DNA of 5,044 nt from positions 1 to 5,044 of the forward strand of contig MGQT01000004.1 in assembly GCA_001797935.1 (NCBI GenBank), given 5' to 3'. Source of the DNA: Deltaproteobacteria bacterium RBG_16_54_18. Lineage in GTDB: Bacteria > Desulfobacterota > B13-G15 > RBG-16-54-18. Position numbers and translations under genes: made by a program. The notes under the pieces were generated by a model. That model saw nothing but the letters and a program-made list of their open reading frames with translations. It was not told the origin of the DNA and ran no database searches. Of the stretch, positions 1 to 5,044 are shown piece after piece (the stretch's first letter is position 1; each line of letters begins with the position of its first letter).

Positions 1-888
1 CATCTGCCAGAAGGGGCTGAGCCCCTGCCAAACCCCATTGGGTTATGTGGATTCAAATTAGAGGAGAGAGGGAAGACGATCTTTTTCTTCCCGGGGGTGC
101 ACCGTGAGGTGAAGAGGCTCGCGGAGGTGGCATTACTCCCCTTTATACGAGAGCGGCTTCAAGGAGAACGAGAAGTGGTCAGGTCGGCTCTTTTAAAGGT
201 CTTTGGGCCTACCGAGGCACAGATAAAAGAGACCATTCAGACAGCGATCGGGGCGGGGGTGGAACTGGCATCGCTCCCCTCTTTCCCCGAGATACACCTC
301 AGGGTGACGGCGCGCGGCATTGATCCGCAGGAGGTGGCAGCAAGGATGCGGCAAACGGAAGATGCCATCGCCTCGAGCCTCGGCGTCTATCTTTTTGGCC
401 GGAGAGAAGACTCCATGGAAGGTGTCGTGGGGAGATTGCTCAGAGAGAGGATGGCGACCATAGCCGTGGCGGAGTCATGCACCGGTGGCCTTATCAGCCA
501 CCGCATCACCGAAATCGCAGGGAGCTCACGCTATTTCCTCCGCGGGGTGGTGGCCTACGGCAACCAGGCAAAGGAGGAACTGCTGGGTGTGTCATCCGCG
601 CTGCTTGAAAAATATGGCCCGGTGAGCAAAGAGACCGCTGAGGAGATGGCCAGGGGGGTACGGGCAAGCAGTGGGACGAGCATTGGGATTGCCACCACCG
701 GCATTGCCGGACCGAGTGGGGGAACTACGGAAACACCTGTCGGAAGGGTCTTTATCGCTTTGATTGCCGAGAGTTTCCGCGAAGTGAAACAGTACGACTT
801 CTTCGGCGATCGTCACCAGGTGAAATTGATGGCTTCGGAAGTAGCACTCGACAGGGTGCGCCGGTATCTCTTGGGTATCGCCTCTTGA
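1..888 (+). CDS. cinA: CinA family protein (nicotinamide-nucleotide amidohydrolase, PncC domain), 5' end outside the window
   Basis: The open frame runs from base 1 without a start, so this is the last 295 codons of a longer gene; full-length CinA is usually about 410-430 residues. Visible residues 2-13 (LPEGAEPLPNPI) and 27-43 (TIFFFPGVHREVKRLAE) are the end of the N-terminal molybdopterin-binding-like (MoCF) domain, which in studied homologues carries ADP-ribose pyrophosphatase activity. A linker domain follows. The C-terminal PncC domain has the catalytic-serine motif ESCTGG (bases 472-489), YGNQAK around visible residues 186-191, and TTGIAGPSGGT around 232-242. PncC deamidates nicotinamide mononucleotide to nicotinate mononucleotide in the cytoplasm, salvaging NAD breakdown products. 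All the motifs of the visible part are present and the frame is intact. The GTG at 97 lies inside the PGVHREVK motif and is not the true start. The stop codon lies 4 bases from the stop of the opposing Nudix gene. Confidence 0.95.
   Translation, partial: HLPEGAEPLPNPIGLCGFKLEERGKTIFFFPGVHREVKRLAEVALLPFIRERLQGEREVVRSALLKVFGPTEAQIKETIQTAIGAGVELASLPSFPEIHLRVTARGIDPQEVAARMRQTEDAIASSLGVYLFGRREDSMEGVVGRLLRERMATIAVAESCTGGLISHRITEIAGSSRYFLRGVVAYGNQAKEELLGVSSALLEKYGPVSKETAEEMARGVRASSGTSIGIATTGIAGPSGGTTETPVGRVFIALIAESFREVKQYDFFGDRHQVKLMASEVALDRVRRYLLGIAS
12..26. repeat. Perfect 7-bp inverted repeat with 1-base centre, inside cinA
   Basis: AGGGGCT (12-18), G, AGCCCCT (20-26) is a perfect palindrome-like repeat. 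As RNA it could form a 6-bp stem with a 3-base loop. It encodes the conserved EGAEPL stretch of CinA and is not followed by a T-run, so it is most likely a by-product of coding sequence. Confidence 0.5.
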
Positions 889-892
889 AAAG

Positions 893-1774
893 TCACGCCG
901 GTAACCATCTCCCGTCTTTCAGGACAAGACGTAGCGGCTGAGGGAGGTTGTTGCAATGCTCCAGTGCTTCCCCGCCATACTCGGTATAGAGCTTATCGCC
1001 GGGCAAGAGGATCGTCTCCGTGTCCTGAACATGTATAAGGATCGGTAGGATGGGGTCTGACAGCCTTCTTCCCGTGCAGTACTTCCGGATTTCCCGTACC
1101 GAGGAAAATGATGCCAAACCCTGCAGGATGCACAGGGCAGGGGGGGTCAGGGGGCAGGCGCCGGCGGTATTTTCTTTGACGGCCTCCTCAGGTCGTTGCC
1201 AGATGCCTTCGATAGTCTCCCTGTGATCAACAGAAGGGGTCTGGCCTGTCGGAAGCTGGGCGAGGAAAAAGTGTGTATCATACCTGATGCTGCGTGCTAG
1301 AGGGGTGATCCAATGAGCATAGTGGATCAAGCTTGAAGCGGTAAGTGTGAGATGCTCTTGGATGAGGAGTCGAGCAAAGGTCATTTCGCCCTTGTTGAGA
1401 AGCTCTCTATATTCTTCAAATAGTTTTCTCTTATTTTTATCCGCAAAAGAAATGAGCGTTTCTCCTTCATCCCTGGCAAAGAGGACACCCACCTCCTCAA
1501 AGACCTCCCTGATCCCCGCTACCCAATGGGCCAGGGCAATCTCGGGAGCTACTCCCTTGCCCAGACGATCTTGGGCCGCATCCGGTGAAAGACCTTCCAC
1601 ACAACGGAGGAGTTCATCTGATGAGTCAGATGCCTCGACATTTCCGCCCGGGAAGGCATAGAAACCTCCCATGAAGCTACTCGCTTCATGCCGCTTGATC
1701 AAAAAGGTTTCTACCCCATTGGGGGTATCACGCACCAAGATGACGGATGAGGCGCGTGACGGCGCAATTTCCAT
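893..1774 (-). CDS. Nudix hydrolase, NUDT19-like, with a split Nudix box
   Basis: This is a 293-residue protein of the Nudix superfamily, which hydrolyses nucleoside diphosphates linked to another group, using divalent metal bound by the Nudix-box glutamates. A typical N-terminal Nudix strand pattern (SSVILVRD, residues 9-16; FLIKRH, 24-29) leads into FMGGFYAFPGGNVEASD (34-50). The second half of the box, REVFEEVGVLF, is at 89-99. The two halves are about 31 residues further apart than in the classical GX5EX7REUXEEXGU, and the first-half Glu position is Asp50. An interrupted box like this, followed by WITP (155-158), RYDTHFFLA (164-172) and EGIWQRPEEA (189-198), is the pattern of the NUDT19 / acyl-CoA diphosphatase-like branch. 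CoA esters are therefore a possible substrate, but this is inferred from family resemblance only. Start ATG at 1774 has AGGTG (complement of 1783-1787) 8 bases upstream. It is the second gene of an operon, 16 bases after the YciO-type stop, so the two are probably cotranscribed. Confidence 0.87.
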   Translation of the reverse strand: MEIAPSRASSVILVRDTPNGVETFLIKRHEASSFMGGFYAFPGGNVEASDSSDELLRCVEGLSPDAAQDRLGKGVAPEIALAHWVAGIREVFEEVGVLFARDEGETLISFADKNKRKLFEEYRELLNKGEMTFARLLIQEHLTLTASSLIHYAHWITPLARSIRYDTHFFLAQLPTGQTPSVDHRETIEGIWQRPEEAVKENTAGACPLTPPALCILQGLASFSSVREIRKYCTGRRLSDPILPILIHVQDTETILLPGDKLYTEYGGEALEHCNNLPQPLRLVLKDGRWLPA

Positions 1775-1790
1775 GGGTTTAACACCTGTC

Positions 1791-2408
1791 CTATACGGTT
1801 TGGTCGAGGAAACTCACGTCGCCCTTTCCGCGACGCAAGAGGTGCGGCTGCTCATCGGTGAAATCGATGATGCTTGAATGCTCCGGCACAATAATACCCC
1901 CGTCGATTACCACGTTCAACGTCTTGCCGAACATCTGATCGATCTCCTCCGGTTCATTATAGAGGCTCTTATCAGCCTTGGTGACGCTGGTCGTGATAAT
2001 GGGGTGCCCGAGCTCTTTGACTAGGGCGAGGGGGATGTTGTGAAGCGGCACCCTAATGCCGATTGTTTTTTGGTTCGTCAGCATAATCTTGGGAACCAAT
2101 TTGGTTGCCTCCAAGATAAAGGTATAAGGGCCGGGGACAAGGGATCGCATGATGCGATACGCGTAATCGGGGACATGGGCATACTTGCTGATGTCTGTAA
2201 GGTCCGCGCAGATGATGCTGAGGCGCTTATTCTTGCCAAGTTTCCTGATTCGATGAACTCGTTCTATGGCGTCCTTTTGGTAGAGATCACATCCCAGGCC
2301 ATAGATGGTGTCGGTGGGATACGCAATTACGCCCCCCTCTTTGAGGGTCTCTGCGACCCGGCGGATGAGTCTGGGTTGTGGATTTTGCGGATTTATTTTA
2401 ATGATCAT
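1791..2408 (-). CDS. yciO: YciO/YrdC/Sua5-family protein (L-threonylcarbamoyladenylate synthase-like), YciO type
   Basis: This is a 205-residue protein, close to E. coli YciO in length and in pattern as I recall it: MIIKINPQNPQPRLI at the N terminus, YPTDTIYGLGCD (30-41), KNKRLSIICADL (59-70), PGPYTFIL (92-99), TIGIRVP (115-121), SSIIDFTD (178-185) and RRGKGD (192-197). The superfamily includes TsaC/Sua5, which make threonylcarbamoyl-AMP from threonine, bicarbonate and ATP for the tRNA t6A37 modification. The SAN motif of canonical TsaC/Sua5 is replaced by TTSVT (139-143), and the KRPxxxPL motif is not conserved, which places it on the YciO side. Whether it serves t6A synthesis or another role cannot be told from the sequence. 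The ATG at 2408 is chosen over an in-frame ATG at 2450 because it has a strong GGGAGGA site 5 bases upstream and matches where YciO proteins begin; the 2450 ATG has no such site. It is the first gene of the operon with the Nudix gene. Confidence 0.9.
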   Translation of the reverse strand: MIIKINPQNPQPRLIRRVAETLKEGGVIAYPTDTIYGLGCDLYQKDAIERVHRIRKLGKNKRLSIICADLTDISKYAHVPDYAYRIMRSLVPGPYTFILEATKLVPKIMLTNQKTIGIRVPLHNIPLALVKELGHPIITTSVTKADKSLYNEPEEIDQMFGKTLNVVIDGGIIVPEHSSIIDFTDEQPHLLRRGKGDVSFLDQTV

Positions 2409-2413
2409 AAAGG

Positions 2414-2420
2414 TCCTCCC
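2414..2420 (-). promoter_or_regulatory. Ribosome binding site deciding the YciO-type start
   Basis: Read on the minus strand this is GGGAGGA, 5 bases before the ATG at 2408. It is the reason to reject the longer start at 2450, which is preceded by an AT-rich stretch without purine-rich pairing potential. Confidence 0.8.
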
Positions 2421-2479
2421 GTTGCCGATGATAGTGCCATATTTCAGCATCGTTGAACAACATTTCTCACTATAGCACG

Positions 2480-2508
2480 ATTATATGGTTCATTTCAGTA
2501 AAGGACAA
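2480..2508 (-). promoter_or_regulatory. Sigma-70-type promoter of the yciO-Nudix operon
   Basis: On the minus strand there is TTGTCC (complement of 2503-2508, 4 of 6 to TTGACA), a 17-base spacer, and a perfect TATAAT (complement of 2480-2485). Transcription would begin near 2473, giving a leader of about 65 bases before the ATG at 2408. Its position immediately upstream of the operon and the ideal spacing make it convincing, although no experiment supports it here. Confidence 0.75.
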
Positions 2509-2513
2509 GGAGG
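2507..2513 (+). promoter_or_regulatory. Shine-Dalgarno-like AAGGAGG without a nearby start
   Basis: AAGGAGG on the plus strand is a near-perfect ribosome binding sequence, but no ATG, GTG or TTG lies at a usual distance. The next candidates are a GTG at 2527 (13 bases on, giving an ORF of only 11 codons) and the ATG at 2538 (24 bases on, in frame with the transporter). It overlaps the -35 element of the opposing promoter, so it may be chance. It could be the relic of a former start. Confidence 0.3.
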
Positions 2514-2555
2514 TTAGCTCCCGAGCGTGATTAAAAAATGGCAGACACGTACACT

Positions 2556-2580
2556 GCCTTGACCAAGGCTAAGGCAAGGC
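2556..2580. repeat. GCCTT arm with three AAGGC copies in the divergent intergenic region
   Basis: GCCTT at 2556-2560 can pair with AAGGC at 2565-2569 (4-base loop). Further AAGGC copies at 2571-2575 and 2576-2580 could pair instead; the last gives a 6-bp GCCTTG/CAAGGC match. The arms are short and no T-run follows, so this is not a terminator. Its role, if any, is unknown. Confidence 0.35.
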
Positions 2581-2622
2581 CTATAGTACCTGCGCGAGTA
2601 TTCGTCAGTCATACCTGTAATC

Positions 2623-2639
2623 GCCGGTCTGTTGCCGGC
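2623..2639. repeat. Inverted repeat GCCGG-N7-CCGGC overlapping the transporter -35 region
   Basis: Perfect 5-bp arms (2623-2627 and 2635-2639) flank a 7-base centre, and the right arm overlaps the proposed -35 hexamer at 2632-2637. A symmetric site in this place could be a repressor operator; it could equally be chance. No regulator gene is visible in the window. Confidence 0.35.
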
Positions 2640-2661
2640 ACGCGGTGGCGAGACTTATATT
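2632..2661 (+). promoter_or_regulatory. Putative promoter of the MFS transporter gene
   Basis: TTGCCG (2632-2637, 4 of 6 to TTGACA), an 18-base spacer and TATATT (2656-2661, 5 of 6 to TATAAT) would start transcription near 2668, about 35 bases before the GTG at 2703. The location fits that start and would place the open stretch 2538-2702 mostly upstream of the transcript. Confidence 0.5.
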
Positions 2662-2702
2662 TTTTCAAGATAATCAAATGTCTACTCGCGAAAGACACCA
2701 TT

Positions 2703-3992
2703 GTGGAACAAGAACGCTTATCACAACCAGCAGGGGAGTCTGAACCTGCCGGCGAGCAATCGCGGCCGCGTCTGCTCTGGGAGCGGTGGCCGGCCCTACG
2801 CTCGTTTTGCTACCCGGATTTCCGTTGGTTATGGCTCGGCACCTTTTCGTTATTTACGGCGGTATCCATGGAACAAATCACCAGGGGATGGCTTATCCTG
2901 CGTCTTACCAAAGACTCCCCCTTTGCTCTCTCCCTCGTGATGATGTCTTTTGCCCTGCCGCTGACCTTTGCCTCTTTATTGGGCGGGGCGCTGGCGGACC
3001 GCTTTTCCCGGAGGCGCATGATCATGCTGAGCCAGAGCGTCAATGCGGGCATGGCTCTTCTCTTGGCCACCTTAGATGTCTTGGGGGTCGTCCGTTTCTG
3101 GCACCTCATGGTACTGGGGTGCATCGACGGCACGATGGCCGGCTTTAACATGCCGAGCAGACAATCGATTATCTCTGATATTGTGCCCGTACACGGGATG
3201 ATGAATGCCGTTTCACTGAGCAGTGCCGCCATGAACCTGACCCGGATCGTCGGCCCGTCATCGGCCGGGGTGCTGATCGTGTATCTCGGTACGCCCGGTG
3301 TGTTCTACCTTGTCGCCGGCGTCTATGGTATTTCCATTTTTTTTACTTCCTTGATCAGCGTGAGAAAGAAAACGCGTGGCAAGATCCAGAAAGGGATTGC
3401 CGCCGACATCATCGATGGGTTCGGCTATGCGCGGTCGAATCCCACCCTCCTGGGCCTCGTTATCATGAGCTTCGTGCCCTCCCTATTTGGATTCCCCTAT
3501 ATCGCCCTCTTGCCGTCATGGGCTAGGGAGGCCTTGAATGCGCAAGCGGACGGGCTGGGGTTTTTAATGATGGCGATGGGGGTCGGGTCTCTTGCCGGTA
3601 CCTTGATCCTTGCCTCTCTTCGTCAACTGAAGAGGCGGGGAATATTTCTCGTGGTCAACGGCTTTGCCTGGGGGTTATCGCTCATCGTCTTTTCACGAAG
3701 CTTTTCCTATGGAACGGCCCTGCCTTGCCTCTTTCTTCTCGGATTGATGAGCGCCGTCTTCATGTCGCTCAATATGACGTTGATGCAACATTATTCTTCC
3801 ATCGAGATGCGCGGGCGCGTCATCAGCATGGCCATGATGACCTTCGGGATTATGCCCTTGAGCGCCGTTCCTTTTGGGGCGATTGCCGAGCGCATCGGCA
3901 CTGCGGATTCCTTGCAGATCGCCGGTCTGCTCCTCTGCATATTTACGTTTATTTTCTTCTTTGCGAATCGGCGGTTTCGCACCGTGGACTAA
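2703..3992 (+). CDS. Major facilitator superfamily transporter (MFS_3/EntS-like)
   Basis: From the GTG at 2703 this is a 429-residue inner-membrane protein, a usual length for 12-helix MFS exporters. The first roughly 35 residues are polar and cytoplasmic (AGESEPAGEQSRPR), then WPALRSF and FRWLWLGTF lead into helix 1. Motif A between helices 2 and 3 is GGALADRFSRRR (94-105). MPSRQSIISDIVP (150-162) after helix 4 corresponds to the PARQALLPDLVP-like motif of the EntS/MFS_3 branch, and MRGRVISM (369-376) is its second-half counterpart. A basic loop near 220-230 separates the two six-helix halves, and the protein ends in helix 12 plus a basic tail. Proton-driven export of a small molecule is likely; the substrate is unknown. 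The frame stays open back to an ATG at 2538 (484 residues). That extension lacks a usable ribosome site, does not look like transporter sequence and lies largely upstream of a plausible promoter. The GTG start has only a weak GAAAGA (2690-2695), so the start remains uncertain. Confidence 0.9.
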   Translation: MEQERLSQPAGESEPAGEQSRPRLLWERWPALRSFCYPDFRWLWLGTFSLFTAVSMEQITRGWLILRLTKDSPFALSLVMMSFALPLTFASLLGGALADRFSRRRMIMLSQSVNAGMALLLATLDVLGVVRFWHLMVLGCIDGTMAGFNMPSRQSIISDIVPVHGMMNAVSLSSAAMNLTRIVGPSSAGVLIVYLGTPGVFYLVAGVYGISIFFTSLISVRKKTRGKIQKGIAADIIDGFGYARSNPTLLGLVIMSFVPSLFGFPYIALLPSWAREALNAQADGLGFLMMAMGVGSLAGTLILASLRQLKRRGIFLVVNGFAWGLSLIVFSRSFSYGTALPCLFLLGLMSAVFMSLNMTLMQHYSSIEMRGRVISMAMMTFGIMPLSAVPFGAIAERIGTADSLQIAGLLLCIFTFIFFFANRRFRTVD

Positions 3993-4041
3993 CCAGAACG
4001 ACGGTCAACCCAAGGACATACCAATGACGGCGTCTGAGGCG

Positions 4042-5044
4042 TTACTGTCGGCGATAGCCGAAGCGTGCTTCAAAGATAGGGGCGAGGAGATTATCCACGG
4101 GGACATAATCATCGGTGAGGATTACGGGTGACCTCTCGCGGAGGTACGCTTGCAACTCCTGAGCAGGCATAACAAAGGAGACCATCTCGTTACCCTTCTC
4201 TTTTTTGATGGTCTGCGCGAAGCCCTTCATATCGAGCTTTTGCGGGCTTGCCACGACCACGCACGTGCCGATGCCGGCGGACTCGTAATCGGGGCTCGTA
4301 AGGAGCAGATGGACGTTCCCCTTGCCGAATACCTCTTCCAGCGTCCTCACATAGGCAGGGAGGAACTTCCCCTGTTTGAGACTGTCGATCACGTTGGTCA
4401 GGAGTAACCCGTTTGGTTTCATCAGGCGCTTCACGTGCGCGGTGAATTCTTTTGTCGTCAGATGATAGGGGACGGAGAGATCATTAAAGGCATCACCGAA
4501 GACAAAGTCATATTTTCCTTCCTCCCTGCTCTGCATGATAAACCAGCGCGCATCTTCATTGATCGATCTAATCCTCGAATCCGGCGCCACCCCTAAATAG
4601 TGCTGCCCGATCCAGATGACCTCCGGATCGATCTCAGCCACGTCGATGACGGCATTGCGGTACGTCGTATCGATAAAGCGAGGAAAGGTATACCCGCCGC
4701 CGCCGATAAAGAGGCAATTACAGGATTTCCTCGTTTGTTCCTGCCATCGCATCACCTCTTCGTACATCCGAATATATTCGTACTTGAGATAGTGAGGGTT
4801 GCTCAAATCGGTGTAGGAGTGAACGAGATGATCCAGGACCAAGGTCTCCAGCGGCCGGCCTCCCTCACCCTCTTCCTGTTGCAGCGTGATGGTATAGTAA
4901 TTGCTCTCTTTAAAAAGATAGATGTCTTCCGTCAGGAGCGGTTGCGAGGCATAGGTAAAGGCTGCTTTGATCGCTGCCAGAGGCGAGGCGGGAAGGGAGA
5001 TCGCCTCAGGGACGATCGCGGCAAAGCCATACAAACCAGCAAGC
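4042..5044 (-). CDS. Spermidine-synthase-like protein (PABS domain), probably the C-terminal part of a membrane-fused synthase; 5' end outside the window
   Basis: The frame is open to the right edge, so this is the C-terminal part. A TTG at 5034 is not a credible start: it sits in a hydrophobic stretch (LAGLYGFAAIVPEAISL) that looks like the end of a membrane helix. Counting from that TTG, the Rossmann-like aminopropyltransferase domain follows: LDHLVHSYTD (68-77), the nucleotide-binding loop GGGGYTFPR (111-119), the ribose-binding acidic motif DVAEIDPEV (131-139), NEDARWF (159-165), GDAFND (180-185, catalytic-Asp region) with VPYHLTT (188-194), and the C-terminal LTDDYVPVDNLL (306-317). These are hallmarks of proteins annotated as fused MFS/spermidine synthase, in which a membrane domain precedes a cytoplasmic synthase domain. 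Classical SpeE has GGGDGG at the loop and DSSDP/DSTDP at the catalytic site. Here the loop Asp is absent, so true spermidine synthesis from putrescine and decarboxylated SAM is uncertain. It converges with the MFS gene, 49 bases between stops. Confidence 0.85.
   Translation of the reverse strand, partial: LAGLYGFAAIVPEAISLPASPLAAIKAAFTYASQPLLTEDIYLFKESNYYTITLQQEEGEGGRPLETLVLDHLVHSYTDLSNPHYLKYEYIRMYEEVMRWQEQTRKSCNCLFIGGGGYTFPRFIDTTYRNAVIDVAEIDPEVIWIGQHYLGVAPDSRIRSINEDARWFIMQSREEGKYDFVFGDAFNDLSVPYHLTTKEFTAHVKRLMKPNGLLLTNVIDSLKQGKFLPAYVRTLEEVFGKGNVHLLLTSPDYESAGIGTCVVVASPQKLDMKGFAQTIKKEKGNEMVSFVMPAQELQAYLRERSPVILTDDYVPVDNLLAPIFEARFGYRRQ

Noticed and set aside
592..816. Minus-strand ORF inside cinA
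   Set aside because: It is antisense to the conserved PncC domain and has no supporting features.
97..888. GTG 97 as the start of cinA
   Set aside because: The frame is open back to base 1 and encodes the conserved MoCF-domain residues LPEGAEPLPNPI and FFFPGV just upstream; the gene simply enters from outside the window.
1347..1877. Plus-strand ORFs at 1347-1661 and 1671-1877
   Set aside because: Both are antisense to the well-supported Nudix and YciO-type genes, are of low-complexity Ser/Arg-rich or unremarkable composition, and show no recognisable family motif.
1791..2450. Longer YciO-type start at ATG 2450
   Set aside because: It has no ribosome binding site and adds 14 residues unlike the family; ATG 2408 has GGGAGGA at ideal spacing.
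2040..2456. 138-codon plus-strand ORF opposite yciO
   Set aside because: It is entirely antisense to the YciO-type gene, whose motifs explain the sequence conservation; no motif or ribosome site was seen for the plus frame.
2701..3232. ORFs in other frames within the transporter (2701-2940, 2786-3148, minus 2810-3232)
   Set aside because: The transporter frame carries all the helices and MFS motifs; these are shadow frames without domains.
4048..4061. TCGGC-GATA-GCCGA hairpin near the 3' end of the synthase gene as a terminator
   Set aside because: The stem is only 5 bp, lies inside the coding sequence and has no T-run on either side; it encodes the last residues of the protein.
4042..5034. 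TTG 5034 as the start of a complete 330-residue synthase
   Set aside because: The frame stays open to the window edge and the residues around the TTG form a hydrophobic helix-like segment, so the true start is probably outside.
1..5044. tRNA or rRNA genes, CRISPR arrays, insertion sequences, attachment sites, toxin-antitoxin or defence genes
   Set aside because: I found no cloverleaf-like segment, regularly spaced repeats, terminal inverted repeats with a transposase, or recognisable defence domains.

Overview
The window looks like ordinary chromosomal housekeeping DNA from a Gram-negative environmental bacterium. It holds five protein genes and no RNA gene, mobile element, CRISPR array or defence system that I can support. 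Base composition is moderately GC-rich by eye. The mix of genes (CinA, a NUDT19-like Nudix protein, a YciO-type protein, and a membrane-anchored spermidine-synthase-like protein with the GGGGYTFPR motif) resembles what I know from Deltaproteobacteria/Desulfobacterota and related phyla. That placement is an inference from memory of protein families, not a measurement.

Layout. At the left edge (1-888, + strand) lies the C-terminal two thirds of CinA; its reading frame enters from outside the window. It meets, tail to tail with only 4 bases between stop codons, a minus-strand pair: a YciO/Sua5-family gene (start 2408, stop 1791) followed 16 bases later by a Nudix hydrolase gene (1774-893). This pair reads as a short operon driven by a very good sigma-70-type promoter (-35 at 2503-2508, perfect TATAAT complementary to 2480-2485). 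The divergent region 2409-2702 separates it from a plus-strand major facilitator transporter (best start GTG 2703, end 3992). That gene has its own plausible promoter at 2632-2661, overlapped by a small inverted repeat. The transporter converges on a minus-strand spermidine-synthase-like gene (4042 to the right edge), 49 bases away. The reading frame of that gene continues past the window, and the visible part begins in a hydrophobic segment, so it is probably the cytoplasmic C-terminal part of a larger membrane-fused synthase.

Functional reading. CinA (pyridine-nucleotide salvage and repair), the Nudix protein (hydrolysis of nucleoside-diphosphate-linked compounds, possibly CoA esters) and the YciO-type protein (relative of the threonylcarbamoyl-AMP synthases of tRNA t6A synthesis) share a nucleotide/cofactor housekeeping theme. 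Only the last two share a transcript. The transporter and the synthase-like protein are convergent and need not work together. I looked for an undescribed system and did not find one. The points most worth a second look are the substitution in the dcSAM-binding motif of the synthase-like protein, the split Nudix box, the divergence of the YciO-type protein from canonical TsaC/Sua5 motifs, and the start and control region of the transporter.
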